Shown: positions 9,169 to 18,914 of the stretch, one piece after another
Layout: the number at the start of each line of letters is the position of its first letter
Position numbering within the stretch: position 1 is the first letter of the stretch
DNA from: Martelella mediterranea
GTDB taxonomy: Bacteria; Pseudomonadota; Alphaproteobacteria; Rhizobiales; Rhizobiaceae
Direction of reading: 5' to 3'
DNA: 64,000 nucleotides
NCBI GenBank assembly: GCA_003001975.1
Contig: PVUG01000002.1
Coordinates: 124,001 to 188,000, forward strand
Notes under the pieces: generated by a model
What the model was told of the DNA's origin: nothing
Seen by the model: the letters and a program-made list of their open reading frames with translations, nothing else
Database searches by the model: none
Translations under genes and position numbers: made by a program

Positions 9169-9675
9169 TCAATCCCAGACGTAGGCAATCTTGCCGATCT
9201 GCCGGTCGCCGTAACGTGTCTCGGCAAAGGCAAGCGGCGTGCCGCCAAGACCGGAAAAGAACAATGCCGCCTGATCGAGCGTATCGATACTCCAGCAGAT
9301 CGTGCCCTTGCAGCCCAGTGACTGCAACAGCCCGCGCGCCTCGGCAAACAGCTCCCGGCCGAAGCCCAGCCCCTGATATTCGGGCAGAAGATAGATTTCG
9401 TAAATTTCGCCTTCCTGGGGCAGGGTCTTCACCCGGTTGAGCCCGACGCTGGCGTAGCCGACCGGTTCTCCCTGAACCGCGAGCACCAGAAGCGTCTCCT
9501 CACTGGCGATGGCGTTGCGCCACCATGCCATATTGCGTTCCGAGATCATCTCCTGCAACACGCGGTGCGGAATGACGCCGGCATAGGTATGTTGCCATGC
9601 GCGCCAGTGAACAGTCGCAATCTTTTCCGCATCGTCCGCTTCCGCGGGGCGCACATCGCCAGACAGTATTCTCAT
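9169..9675 (-). CDS. GNAT family N-acetyltransferase
   Basis: A 168-residue acetyl-CoA-dependent acyltransferase. It starts with the VRPAEADDAEKIATVHWRAW helix pair, has the acetyl-CoA loop QGLGFGREL (about 114-122), and ends with a beta-bulge Trp/Asp tail common in RimI-like proteins. The acceptor substrate is unknown. It is a single gene between ppa and lpxK, transcribed leftward. Confidence 0.85.
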   Translation of the reverse strand: MRILSGDVRPAEADDAEKIATVHWRAWQHTYAGVIPHRVLQEMISERNMAWWRNAIASEETLLVLAVQGEPVGYASVGLNRVKTLPQEGEIYEIYLLPEYQGLGFGRELFAEARGLLQSLGCKGTICWSIDTLDQAALFFSGLGGTPLAFAETRYGDRQIGKIAYVWD

Positions 9676-9786
9676 CGCAGCCTACCGATAATATTCTGGT
9701 TTCGGCACATGGCGAGAATACGACAAACAAAGCCGAATGCCCACACAAAATCGAGCGGGCCGGGCTTGCATCACCCAAGCAAGGCG

Positions 9787-10821
9787 TTACGGCGCGGCGT
9801 CAGTTCGTTTCGCAAAGGCATCGATAGTGGCCCGGACCAGCCGCTCGGGCACCACCCCGTCCCTGAAAACGGCAGTGATTTCCAGGACGGCGCTGATGTC
9901 CCGCAGCGCCGCGATTTCGGTTTCCTGCACACCGGAAAGCCGTGCCATATCCTTTGCCGTGGTGACGGGCAGAAGGTCATCGCGCCCGCTGCGGTCAAGC
10001 AGTTTTCGCGCCAGCGCGGTCGTCATCGGGGCATGATCGGCAAGCGGAACGCCTTCCACGACGTCGGCGCCGAGCGCTTCCAGCGTGTCGAAAAACTTCT
10101 GCGGATCGCCGATCCCGGCATAGGCCAGCACCTTGCGGCCTGAAAATTGTGCTGCTTCGCCCACGGGTTGCTGGCGTACCTGCTTGACCGGCACGCCCGC
10201 GGCACCGGCAAGGTCAATGACCACACCGGCGTTGCCCCCCTCGCCGTTCAGCAGGATGGTATCGGCTTTCGGAAACTGCGCGGAAAGCGGCGCCCTGAGC
10301 GGCCCGGCAGGCAGGCAGTAACCATTGCCGAAGCCGCGCTTTGCATCCACGACCACCACCGAAAGATCGGGCCGGAGCTTTCCGCTCTGCAGACCGTCAT
10401 CCATGATGATGAAATCAACGCCCTCGTTTTCAAGAAGCCGCGCGGCATCGACCCTCGCCGGCGACACCGCCACGGGCGCGGTGCGTGCCAGCATTAGCGC
10501 CTCGTCGCCGACATCGGCATGGGTATGGCGCGTCGGATCCACCAGAAGCGCTTCGGTGACCCTGGCGCCGTAGCCACGCAGCACGAAACCGGGCTTTCGG
10601 CCTTGTGACGCCGCCGCTTTGGCCAGCCTCTCCGCAATCGGCGTCTTGCCGGTTCCGCCAACGGTGAAATTGCCGACACACAGCACCGGAACCGAAACGA
10701 CCGCGCCTTGCGCCTGCGCCATCCGCCGCCCCGCAATAGCACCGTAAACGCAGGAAAACGGCCATAAAAGTCGGCTCAGGACATGTCCGTCCCGCCACCA
10801 GAATGACCCCGCTTTCAGCAT
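9787..10821 (-). CDS. lpxK: Tetraacyldisaccharide 4'-kinase
   Basis: Phosphorylates the 4' position of the lipid A disaccharide at the inner membrane. The 344-residue form starts at the ATG at 10821 (MLKAGSFWWRDG). A membrane-associated N-terminal helix (LLWPFSCVYGAIAG) is followed by the P-loop VGNFTVGGTGKTP (about 49-61), and the DDGLQSGKL motif is present. A TTG start 42 bases further up, 6 bases after waaA, is also possible. The gene sits directly downstream of waaA. Confidence 0.94.
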   Translation of the reverse strand: MLKAGSFWWRDGHVLSRLLWPFSCVYGAIAGRRMAQAQGAVVSVPVLCVGNFTVGGTGKTPIAERLAKAAASQGRKPGFVLRGYGARVTEALLVDPTRHTHADVGDEALMLARTAPVAVSPARVDAARLLENEGVDFIIMDDGLQSGKLRPDLSVVVVDAKRGFGNGYCLPAGPLRAPLSAQFPKADTILLNGEGGNAGVVIDLAGAAGVPVKQVRQQPVGEAAQFSGRKVLAYAGIGDPQKFFDTLEALGADVVEGVPLADHAPMTTALARKLLDRSGRDDLLPVTTAKDMARLSGVQETEIAALRDISAVLEITAVFRDGVVPERLVRATIDAFAKRTDAAP

Positions 10822-10869
10822 GGATATGACCGTCTCCGTTTCGGCGACGCGACAGACGGGCAAGAGGCT

Positions 10870-12261
10870 TTAGCGAAGAGCCTTGCGCAGATCCCCGTTC
10901 GCGATCTTTTCCTGGATGTTGATGGCGTGTTTTTTCTCCGGAACCGGTCTCGGCCGCGCAAAGAAACGGGCCTCCAGCCTGAGCGGCGCCAGAAAACGCT
11001 CCAGCCCCTTCATGGTTCGGACCAGAGCCCCGCGCATGTCCCGCACACCCGCATAGCCGGCGGAAATCATGTGATTGCGCGCCTCTTCGTCACGCAGAAG
11101 AAGATCGACAGACTGCGTCAGCGCCTCCGCGCCGTCAACGGTGCGCACCGCGCCGTGCTGGCGAAGCTGCTTGTAGGTATCGCGGAAGTTTTCGATATAG
11201 GGCCCGGTGAGCACAGCCGTGCCCAGCATGGCCGGCTCAAGCGGATTTTGCCCGCCCCTGGCGGTCATCGAACGGCCAACGAAGGCGATTTCGCTCAGAC
11301 GCAGATAGAGGCCCATGTCCCCCATCGTATCGCCGAGGAGCACATCGACATCATCCGTCGGCACTTCGCCGAGAGAGCGGCGGCAGACCTTCAGGCCCTT
11401 GCCGGCGAGCTGGGCCGCCACGGCGTCGCCGCGATCGGGATGGCGCGGAACGATGACCGACAACAGTCCCTGATGCTGCTTTGCCAAGGCAACATGCACG
11501 TTGCCGGCAATATCTTCCTCACCATCAAATGTCGAAATCGCCGCCCATACCGGCCGGTTGCCGATGGCCTGCCGGAGCAGCTGAACAACCTGATCATCGG
11601 CCGGCGGCGCGCTGCGGTCGACCTTGAGATTGCCCGTCACCTGAACATGCAGTGCGCCGAGATCGGCAAACCGTTCGGCATCGAGGTCGGTCTGGGCCAT
11701 CACCAGCGAAAAACGAGAAAACAAGGTTCGAGCAAGCTCGCGCCGCTGCATCCAGCGCTCGAAGGAACGGTCGGAAATCCGGCCGTTGACGATAATCTGC
11801 GCAATCTTGCGGCGGGCAAGTTCGGAAATGGTGGTCGGCCAGACCTCCGTTTCCACGTTGATCGCCAGATCCGGACGCCAATGGTCGAGAAACCGTGAAA
11901 CGGCCGGCACCACATCAAGTGGCACATATTGATGGATGACGTTGTCGCCGAAACGTTCAACCGCAAGCCGTGCAGATGTGACCGTGCCTGTCGTCAGCAC
12001 GATGGAAATGCCGTAATCCCTGATACTTTCGATCACTTGAGAAACCGCCAGTGTCTCACCGACACTGGCGGCATGAATCCAGACCAGCGGGCCATCCGGC
12101 CGCGCAACCGCTGTCCGTCCGAAGCGCTCACCGATACGGGCGCGCTCTTCCTTGCCTTTTTTGACGCGATAATAAAGTACAGGCTTCAGCAGCGGATAGC
12201 CGAGAATTCCTCCCAGCCAATACCCGTTTTGGGCGAACCAAACTGATATGCCAGTTTTCAT
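10870..12261 (-). CDS. waaA: Kdo transferase (3-deoxy-D-manno-octulosonic acid transferase)
   Basis: A GT30 glycosyltransferase that adds Kdo to lipid IV-A at the cytoplasmic face of the inner membrane. The 463-residue protein has an N-terminal membrane anchor, then the acceptor-side motif IHAASVGETLAV (about 62-73) with the catalytic Glu. The CMP-Kdo side has GRSMTARGGQNPLEPAMLG. The C-terminus extends with a basic tail rich in Arg, Lys and Pro, beyond the usual ~425 residues. lpxK follows. Confidence 0.94.
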   Translation of the reverse strand: MKTGISVWFAQNGYWLGGILGYPLLKPVLYYRVKKGKEERARIGERFGRTAVARPDGPLVWIHAASVGETLAVSQVIESIRDYGISIVLTTGTVTSARLAVERFGDNVIHQYVPLDVVPAVSRFLDHWRPDLAINVETEVWPTTISELARRKIAQIIVNGRISDRSFERWMQRRELARTLFSRFSLVMAQTDLDAERFADLGALHVQVTGNLKVDRSAPPADDQVVQLLRQAIGNRPVWAAISTFDGEEDIAGNVHVALAKQHQGLLSVIVPRHPDRGDAVAAQLAGKGLKVCRRSLGEVPTDDVDVLLGDTMGDMGLYLRLSEIAFVGRSMTARGGQNPLEPAMLGTAVLTGPYIENFRDTYKQLRQHGAVRTVDGAEALTQSVDLLLRDEEARNHMISAGYAGVRDMRGALVRTMKGLERFLAPLRLEARFFARPRPVPEKKHAINIQEKIANGDLRKALR

Positions 12262-12430
12262 ATCTTATTCCGCATCCCCGTTCAAAACCTAAGGACAGGC
12301 AGCCGCACCGCTACCACTACGCGAATCATATATACACACAAGTATCATCAAGCGGGAATATGTGGCATGCATACAATTTCAAAAAAATCGTCCAGCCATA
12401 CAATTTCCACGAGAAATGTGAAGTAATTTA

Positions 12431-12450
12431 GTATTATTCTAAAATAATAC
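12431..12450. promoter_or_regulatory. 20-bp nearly all A/T palindrome upstream of waaA
   Basis: Perfect 8-bp arms GTATTATT and AATAATAC flank CTAA. It lies 170 bases before waaA, inside a 259-base stretch (12262-12520) of unusually low GC for this window. An operator or an AT-rich promoter element is likely; no factor is identified. Confidence 0.4.
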
Positions 12451-12520
12451 AGCTGAATTGCGCGTATATCAGCAAAACCACAGCCATGCGGCAAAAAGAT
12501 GGAGAACCGGCAGCCGGTGA

Positions 12521-12754
12521 TCAGTCTTCGGGATCGAGCAGGCGATGAAGGTGGACGATGAAGTAACGCATATGGGCGTTATCGACGGTCTGCTGGGCCT
12601 TGGATTTCCAGGCGACATGGGCGCTGGCGTAGTTGGGATAGATGCCCACGATATCGAGCGCGTCGAGGTCCGAGAACTTGACGCCCTTCAGGTTTTCCAG
12701 TTCTCCGCCGAAGACGAGATGCAGGAGCTGTTTGTTTTCGACTGTATCAGCCAT
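12521..12754 (-). CDS. DUF4170 family protein
   Basis: A 77-residue cytoplasmic protein of unknown function. Its core reads VFGGELENLKGVKFSDLDALDIVGIYPNY-like, with HLHRLLDPED at the end, matching the small DUF4170 family of alphaproteobacteria. Relatives recur between waaA and a cysQ-like gene, suggesting a link to envelope or LPS synthesis. The ATG at 12754 has a GTGAGG ribosome site; the frame upstream is open but lacks one. Confidence 0.85.
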   Translation of the reverse strand: MADTVENKQLLHLVFGGELENLKGVKFSDLDALDIVGIYPNYASAHVAWKSKAQQTVDNAHMRYFIVHLHRLLDPED

Positions 12755-12820
12755 TTTGAGCCTCACTTTTTCGTTGCCCAGATTTGAGCGATCATGGTGT
12801 CTCGGGTTTGCATGTTATTG

Positions 12821-13645
12821 TCAAGATTGCCGGGACTGGCCGAATTGACGCAACAGCGTCCCGACAAGTTGCCGGTTGCCGGCAAACAGCGTGCCGTGCT
12901 GCACCGAGGGTCGGTTATAGCAAAGCGCCTTGCCTTCATCATCCAGAAGCGCGGCACCGGCGCGCGCCAGAATGATATCGGCAGCGGCGAGATCCCAGTC
13001 ATGTGAATCTGGCCTCACCAGCGTGCCATCGAGCCGGCCTTCGGCCACCAGCGCAAGCCGGTAGGCCAGCGACGGTATATAGGCAGAGCGCCTCAACCGG
13101 GCGCTGAATGCCGCATCGAACCGGCCGGCAAGGCTGGCCGGAAGACAGAGCTCCAGCGGGTCGCTGCCGGTCTCGCCATCGGCAAGCGATGTCGTGATCG
13201 GCTTTCCGTTGCAAAGCGCCGGACCGCCTTCCATCGCGGTATAGACATCGCCAAGCGCCGGCGCCACCAGAACCCCTGCAACCGGGCGGTTGCCGCTGAC
13301 AATAGCGACGCTGACCACCCAGTTTGTCTTGCCACCGAGAAAGCCGCGCGTTCCGTCGATCGGGTCGACGACGAATGTGCACTCCGCTTCAAGGCGGCTC
13401 AGATCGTCGCGGCTTTCCTCCGAAAGCCAGCCATAGCCGGGACGCGCCTTCCTCAGAATGGTTTCAAGACATTCATTGGCGGCATAGTCCGCAGCACTCA
13501 CCGGCGACTGACCGCCATTCTTCCACCAGACTTGCGGGTCCTGTCCGAAATGGGAAAGCGCAAGCGCACCCGCCTCCCCCGCTGCCGCCTCGATGAGCGC
13601 CAGATCGGCAGACCAGTCCCTGCTGGCGGTTTCATCCTCGGTCAA
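12821..13645 (-). CDS. CysQ-like 3'(2'),5'-bisphosphate nucleotidase / inositol phosphatase family
   Basis: A lithium-sensitive-type Mg2+ phosphatase that likely removes the 3' phosphate from PAP or acts on inositol phosphates. Of its 274 residues, EES (~76-78) and DPIDGTRGF (~94-102) supply metal ligands; WDLAAADIIL near 220 completes the site. The probable start is TTG at 13645, with GGAAAGG upstream; no suitable ATG is nearby. It lies between the DUF4170 and pmbA-like genes, all leftward. Substrate choice between PAP and an inositol monophosphate is not settled. Confidence 0.87.
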   Translation of the reverse strand: MTEDETASRDWSADLALIEAAAGEAGALALSHFGQDPQVWWKNGGQSPVSAADYAANECLETILRKARPGYGWLSEESRDDLSRLEAECTFVVDPIDGTRGFLGGKTNWVVSVAIVSGNRPVAGVLVAPALGDVYTAMEGGPALCNGKPITTSLADGETGSDPLELCLPASLAGRFDAAFSARLRRSAYIPSLAYRLALVAEGRLDGTLVRPDSHDWDLAAADIILARAGAALLDDEGKALCYNRPSVQHGTLFAGNRQLVGTLLRQFGQSRQS

Positions 13646-13742
13646 TCGTATCTGCCTTTCCGGGTGGTTTCGTGATCCGGCCTGCCTGACCGGACGTGCA
13701 AAGAAGAAATAGCGTCGCCTTGAAATTCAGCGTGGCGAGCGA

Positions 13743-15089
13743 CTAGCGCCCGGCAAGTGTCAGCCCTTCGACCAGAATGCTGGGCGCGGCAATCGAGTAA
13801 AGCCGGTCGATATCGCTGGCCGGCGTCATCGCCATGAACATGTCCTTCAGGTTTCCGGCAATCGTCACCTGCGCCACCGGATAGGCGATTTCACCGTTTT
13901 CGATCCAGAAACCGCTGGCCCCGCGGGAATATTCTCCCGTGACCATGTTGACGCCCTGACCGATCAGTTCGGTGACGTAAAGACCGCTGCCGATTTCCTT
14001 CATCAGTTCTTCCGGCGTCCTGTCACCCGGCTCGAGGCTGAGATTGGTCGGCGAGGCCGAGAGCGAATTGCCCGAACGCGTGCCGCGTCCGTTGGTCTCG
14101 AAGCCCAGCTCGCGCCCGAGCGCCGTCGACAGGAACCATTGCTGCAGAATGCCGTCTTCGACCATCGCCAGCCGGTGGCTTTCGACACCTTCGCCATCGA
14201 AGGGCTGAGAGCCTGCACCGCGCGCAATCGCCGGATCGTCGATCAGGTCAATTCCCGATCTGAGCACCTGTTTGCCAAGGCTGTCACGCAGAAAGCTGGT
14301 CTTGCGGGCGACAGCCGAGCCGGAAATCGCACCGGCCAGATGCCCGACAAGGCTTCGCGCCTGTCTTGCCTCGAACAACACCGAAGCGCCACGGCGGGTT
14401 TCCATCTGGCGCGGTGAAAGCCGCGCAACCGCGCGTTCGCCGGCCTGCCGGCCGATCTCCTCCGGCGGCCGCAAATCGCCGTCATGTGCGCGCGCATCGT
14501 AATCATGGTCGCGCTGCATGCTGCTGCCTTCACCGGCAACGACGGAAACCGAGGTCGAGAAATAGGAACGGCGATAGCCGCCGGTAAACCCGTCCGACGT
14601 CACCAGCGCGAAACCGACTTCGCCATACCCGGCGCCAGCGCCTGAACTCTTGGTCACGCCGTCAACCGCCAGCGCGGCCTCTTCGGCGGCCAGCGCACGC
14701 TCTGCAAGAGCTTCGGTGGAAACCGCAGTCGAATCATAAAGTTCGAGATCGGCCGCGTCTCTGGCGAGCCGGTCCTTGTCGGCAAGGCTGGCATAGGGAT
14801 CTTCCGGCGATACCCGCGCCATGGCCAGCGCGCGGTCGACCAGACCGTCGACATCGTCATCGGTATTGGTCGAGACACTTGCCACCCTGGCGCCGGAAAA
14901 CACGCGCAGCGAAAAGCCGCGGTTTTCGGATGCCTGGGCGTTTTCGCGCGCGCCGTCGCGCACCGAAACACTGTTCGATACGCCCTCGGAGACAACCACA
15001 TCGGCTGCATCCGCACCTTTCCGCTTCGCGACCTCGACGATCCGCGCCGCACTTTCGATCAATTGACCGGAATGTTTATTCGATGACAT
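13743..15089 (-). CDS. pmbA: PmbA/TldE-type protease subunit
   Basis: Partner subunit of the TldD-TldE metalloprotease, which trims modified peptides and antitoxins. At 448 residues it matches PmbA length. It lacks the HExxxH zinc motif of TldD, as expected for the TldE half, and shows the family segments SPTNLSLEPGD and GVNMVTGEYSRGASGFWIE. The ATG at 15089 has AGGAAAGG upstream, so it is preferred over the ATG at 15116. The tldD partner is not in this window. Confidence 0.9.
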   Translation of the reverse strand: MSSNKHSGQLIESAARIVEVAKRKGADAADVVVSEGVSNSVSVRDGARENAQASENRGFSLRVFSGARVASVSTNTDDDVDGLVDRALAMARVSPEDPYASLADKDRLARDAADLELYDSTAVSTEALAERALAAEEAALAVDGVTKSSGAGAGYGEVGFALVTSDGFTGGYRRSYFSTSVSVVAGEGSSMQRDHDYDARAHDGDLRPPEEIGRQAGERAVARLSPRQMETRRGASVLFEARQARSLVGHLAGAISGSAVARKTSFLRDSLGKQVLRSGIDLIDDPAIARGAGSQPFDGEGVESHRLAMVEDGILQQWFLSTALGRELGFETNGRGTRSGNSLSASPTNLSLEPGDRTPEELMKEIGSGLYVTELIGQGVNMVTGEYSRGASGFWIENGEIAYPVAQVTIAGNLKDMFMAMTPASDIDRLYSIAAPSILVEGLTLAGR

Positions 15090-15191
15090 GGCATTGGCCT
15101 TTCCTTGCGCTTCCATTTATTGTTCACTTTCCATCGCATCAAGTACCGTTCACCCGGGCCATCCTTTTTCTTATCACGCTGGGACCATCAT

Positions 15192-17000
15192 ATGGCGACT
15201 TCGCAGAGCCTGTTTACCGAAACCGTGTGGATGCTGGGTGCAGCCACCATAGCCGCGCCGATCTTCAAGCGGCTCGGGCTCGGAACAGTGCTCGGCTATC
15301 TGGCGGGCGGCGTCATCATCGGCCCGGTCCTGCAGCGCATCACCAATGGCGAGGAAGTGCTCCACGTCGCCGAACTCGGCATCGTCTTTCTGCTGTTCAT
15401 CATCGGGCTGGAACTGAAGCCTGCGCGACTGTGGACCATGCGCAAGGATATTTTCGGCCTCGGTCTCGCCCAGGTGGTCATCACCGGCGCCATACTGGTG
15501 CCGCTGGCGTTTTTCGGCGGTGTCGGCAACTGGAGCGCGGCGGTGATCGCCGGGTTCGGCCTTGCGCTGTCCTCCACGGCTTTTGCCATGCAGATCCTTG
15601 ATGACAGCGGCGACGTCAACACCCGCTACGGCCAGCGATCCTTTTCAATGCTGCTGTTTCAGGACATCGCCATCGTCCCGCTTCTCGCCCTTGCCAGTAT
15701 TCTGGGCGGCGGCGTTGAGGAGGCGAGCACGGCCGACATGCTGACCAGCGCCGCACTGGCGCTTCTGGTCATCGCGCTGATGATCGCCGCCGGTCGCTAC
15801 ATCTTGACGCCGGTTTTCCAGATCATCGCCGCCACCGGCGCGCGCGAGGTCATGATCGTGGCCGCTCTGTTTCTTGTCATCGGCTCGGCCATGGCGATGC
15901 AGATGGTTGGCCTGTCGATGGCAATGGGCGCATTTCTGGCCGGTGTCATGCTTGCCGAATCCTCCTACCGACACGAGCTGGAAGCCGATATCGAACCGTT
16001 CAGAGGCGTGTTCCTCTCGATCTTCTTCATCGCCGTGGGCCTTTCTCTCGAACTTGACGTCGTTTACGAAAACCTTGTTCTGATCATCATTGCCGTGCCG
16101 GTGCTGATCGCCGTCAAGGCCACCGTCATCTACGGGCTTTGTCGGATTGCCGGATCGGCTCATGATGATGCCGTTCGCATTGCCGCCCTTTTGCCGCAGG
16201 GCGGCGAATTCGGTTTCGTGATGTTCTCGACGGCGGCGGCTGCCGGTATTCTCTCCAATGCGACAGCCTCGGTGCTGATCGCGGTGGTCACGCTTTCGAT
16301 GGTCGCGACCCCGCTATGCGTGCGCATGGCCGAACGGCTCACCACCCGTTATGAAGGCCACGAGGAGATGGAGGAGGATTTCGACGGCGCCGATGCCGAT
16401 GTGCTGATGGTCGGTTTTTCGCGCTTCGGCCAGATTGCCGCGCAAATCCTGCTCGCCAGCGGCCGCGATGTCACCATCATCGACTATTCGGCCGAACGCA
16501 TCCGTCAGGCGTCCGCCTTCGGCTTCCATATCTATTTCGGCGACGGCACCCGCAAGGAGGTGCTGGTTGCAGCCGGCATCGAAAAGGCCAAGATCGTGGC
16601 GGTGTGCACCCAGAAGCGTGAAATCACCGATCGTGTCATCGACGTGGTGCAGGAGAATTTCCCGCGCGCGCATATCTATGCCCGCTCCTACGACAGGGGC
16701 CACACGCTGGCGCTGCGCCAGCGCGGCGTGGAATTCGAAATGCGCGAGACGCTGGAATCCGGCCTTGTCTTCGGCAAGGAGACCCTGATCGCGCTCGGCA
16801 CCAGCGAGGACGAAGCAACGGCGATTACCGACGATATTCGCAAGCGCGATGCCAAGCGGCTGGAAATTCAGGCGGTCGAGGGCATCATGGCCGGTTCCGA
16901 CATGCTGCACACCCATCCCGTCAGCCCGGAACCGCTGATGCGCCCGAAGCGCAACCGCCTCGACCCAACGGTGAAGGTTACCGGCAAGGACATGGCCTGA
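15192..17000 (+). CDS. CPA2 monovalent cation:proton antiporter with RCK domain (KefB/C-like)
   Basis: A K+/H+ or Na+/H+ antiporter of the inner membrane. Of 602 residues, ~1-385 form about 12 helices, including GTVLGYLAGGVIIGP and the LGIVFLLFIIGLEL segment. A cytosolic TrkA-N/RCK domain (~400-525) has the nucleotide fold VLMVGFSRFGQIAAQ. The ATG at 15192 starts homology; the frame extends a further 87 bases upstream without it. Divergent from pmbA and convergent with the ABC exporter. Confidence 0.92.
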   Translation: MATSQSLFTETVWMLGAATIAAPIFKRLGLGTVLGYLAGGVIIGPVLQRITNGEEVLHVAELGIVFLLFIIGLELKPARLWTMRKDIFGLGLAQVVITGAILVPLAFFGGVGNWSAAVIAGFGLALSSTAFAMQILDDSGDVNTRYGQRSFSMLLFQDIAIVPLLALASILGGGVEEASTADMLTSAALALLVIALMIAAGRYILTPVFQIIAATGAREVMIVAALFLVIGSAMAMQMVGLSMAMGAFLAGVMLAESSYRHELEADIEPFRGVFLSIFFIAVGLSLELDVVYENLVLIIIAVPVLIAVKATVIYGLCRIAGSAHDDAVRIAALLPQGGEFGFVMFSTAAAAGILSNATASVLIAVVTLSMVATPLCVRMAERLTTRYEGHEEMEEDFDGADADVLMVGFSRFGQIAAQILLASGRDVTIIDYSAERIRQASAFGFHIYFGDGTRKEVLVAAGIEKAKIVAVCTQKREITDRVIDVVQENFPRAHIYARSYDRGHTLALRQRGVEFEMRETLESGLVFGKETLIALGTSEDEATAITDDIRKRDAKRLEIQAVEGIMAGSDMLHTHPVSPEPLMRPKRNRLDPTVKVTGKDMA

Positions 17001-17018
17001 GCGACAAACGCCCCGGGA

Positions 17019-18914
17019 TCATGTCGTGGAAGCCGGCCCCTCCTCCTTGTCGGCGTCGGCCAGATCGTCGAAGGACGAATAGTTCAGGTTATAAAGCCGG
17101 GAATACAGCCCGCCCTGTTCCATCAGTGCATCGTGATTGCCGGTCTCGGCGATCCGGCCATCCTGCAGCACCACGATCCTGTCGGCACCGCGAATGGTGG
17201 CGAGGCGATGGGCAATCACCAGACCCGTGCGCCCTTCCAGCAGTTTGACCAGCGCCTTCTGGATCAGCATTTCCGTATAGGAATCGATATTGGCGGTCGC
17301 CTCGTCGAGCACCAGTATCTTCGCATCGGCAATCAGCGCGCGGGCGAAACTCAGGAGCTGGCGCTGACCGAGCGAGAGGTTTTCGCCACGCTGGCCAAGT
17401 TCGGTGTCATAGCCACATTCAAGCCGCATGACGAAATCATGCGCGCCGACGGTCTTGCAGGCCGCGATCACGTCTTCGCGGGTCGCCTCGCTCTTGTTGT
17501 AGCGCACGTTTTCCAGAACCGAGCCGGTAAACAGGAACGGCTCCTGCAGCACCATGGCAATGTTGCGGCCAAGCGATTCCTGCGTGACGTCACGCACATC
17601 CCGGCCGCCAACGGTTACCGAACCCCGCTGGACATCGTAGAAACGATGCACCAGAGCCATGGCGCTCGATTTGCCGGAGCCGGTCGGCCCGACAAGGGCG
17701 ACGGTCTCACCCGGTTTGACTTCGAAGCTCACATTCTGGAGCACCGGATGGCGGGGATCGTAACCGAAAACGACATCGTCAAAGACCACCGATCCGTCAT
17801 TGTCGCGCGGCAGCGGCTCGGCATCGGCCCTGTCCCGGACGGCAACCTCGACATCGAGCACCTCGATAATGCGCTGGCCCGATGCCATGGCCCGTTGCAT
17901 CACGGAATACTGCATGGTCAGCGAGCGGATCGGGTCGAAGAAACGCTGGATGTAGAACAGGAAGGCGACCATGATGCCGACATCGAGGCTGCCGTTGAGC
18001 ACCAGCGAGCCACCGCCGACGATGACGACGGCCATGGCGAAACCGGTCAGCGAATCGACGATCGGCACCATGATCTGGGCAAAGCGCGCCGCCCTGAGAT
18101 GGGTCTGGAGATTGGCATGGGCCTTGTCGTCGAACAGGGTGAAATTGACCTTCTGGCGCGCCATGCTCTGAATGGCGCGAACGCCATTGATAGCCTCGGC
18201 CAGCGCGCCATTGGTGATCGAATTGGTTTCATGCGCATCCATGAACGCCCGGCGGGCCCGCGGCAGCCAGAATATCCGCACGATAAACAGGATCGGGATC
18301 ACGGCAAGCGTCAGAAGCCCGAGACGCGGATCGAGGTAGAGCATCACGAAGATGATGCCGATCAGAAGCGCCAGATCACCGACTGCCAGCACCGAGGTTT
18401 CCAGAAACTCCTGCATCGAATTGACGTCGCCTTGCAGGCGCGACATCAGGCGGCCGACCTCGGTCTTGTCCATGAAGGACAGCGAAACATGCTGCAGATG
18501 CGCAAACATCGCCCGGCGCAGATCGAACAGCACATTCTCCGCCGTCTTGCCGACCGTGCTCTCCTGCACATAGGACGCCACATAATTGATCAGGATGACG
18601 GCGACAAAGGCAATTCCGGCCAGAACCAGCGGCCGTCCCCCTTCCGCCTGCGGCGCCATGCCGTGGTCGATGGCATAACGGATGACCAGCGGCAGAATCA
18701 GCTGGGTGGCGGTGAACACCAGTACAGCGATCACGGACAGAATGATCTGACGGCGATAGGGGCTGACAAAAGCCCATATCCGTCCGACGACCTTGCCGTC
18801 GAACACCTTGCCGAACATGATTTCCTCGCTGTCGAGATGCGACCCGACAACAGCGCGCGGCGGCCGTGTATCAGGGCCGCCGGCGGCTCCATCAGCTTCA
18901 CGAAGCGTTGCCAT
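17019..18914 (-). CDS. Heterodimeric ABC exporter, subunit B (consensus Walker B)
   Basis: A 631-residue half-transporter: a six-helix exporter membrane domain (~45-330), then an ATPase domain. Walker A is GPTGSGKSSA and Walker B is ILVLDEATANID with the catalytic Glu. The signature is the variant LSLGQ instead of LSGGQ. It overlaps the preceding subunit gene by 17 bases, so the pair is probably one unit. The ATG at 18914 has GGAGG at 7 bases; an in-frame ATG at 18818 with its own AGGA is an alternative. Probably exports lipids or drugs; the substrate is unknown. Confidence 0.92.
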   Translation of the reverse strand: MATLREADGAAGGPDTRPPRAVVGSHLDSEEIMFGKVFDGKVVGRIWAFVSPYRRQIILSVIAVLVFTATQLILPLVIRYAIDHGMAPQAEGGRPLVLAGIAFVAVILINYVASYVQESTVGKTAENVLFDLRRAMFAHLQHVSLSFMDKTEVGRLMSRLQGDVNSMQEFLETSVLAVGDLALLIGIIFVMLYLDPRLGLLTLAVIPILFIVRIFWLPRARRAFMDAHETNSITNGALAEAINGVRAIQSMARQKVNFTLFDDKAHANLQTHLRAARFAQIMVPIVDSLTGFAMAVVIVGGGSLVLNGSLDVGIMVAFLFYIQRFFDPIRSLTMQYSVMQRAMASGQRIIEVLDVEVAVRDRADAEPLPRDNDGSVVFDDVVFGYDPRHPVLQNVSFEVKPGETVALVGPTGSGKSSAMALVHRFYDVQRGSVTVGGRDVRDVTQESLGRNIAMVLQEPFLFTGSVLENVRYNKSEATREDVIAACKTVGAHDFVMRLECGYDTELGQRGENLSLGQRQLLSFARALIADAKILVLDEATANIDSYTEMLIQKALVKLLEGRTGLVIAHRLATIRGADRIVVLQDGRIAETGNHDALMEQGGLYSRLYNLNYSSFDDLADADKEEGPASTT

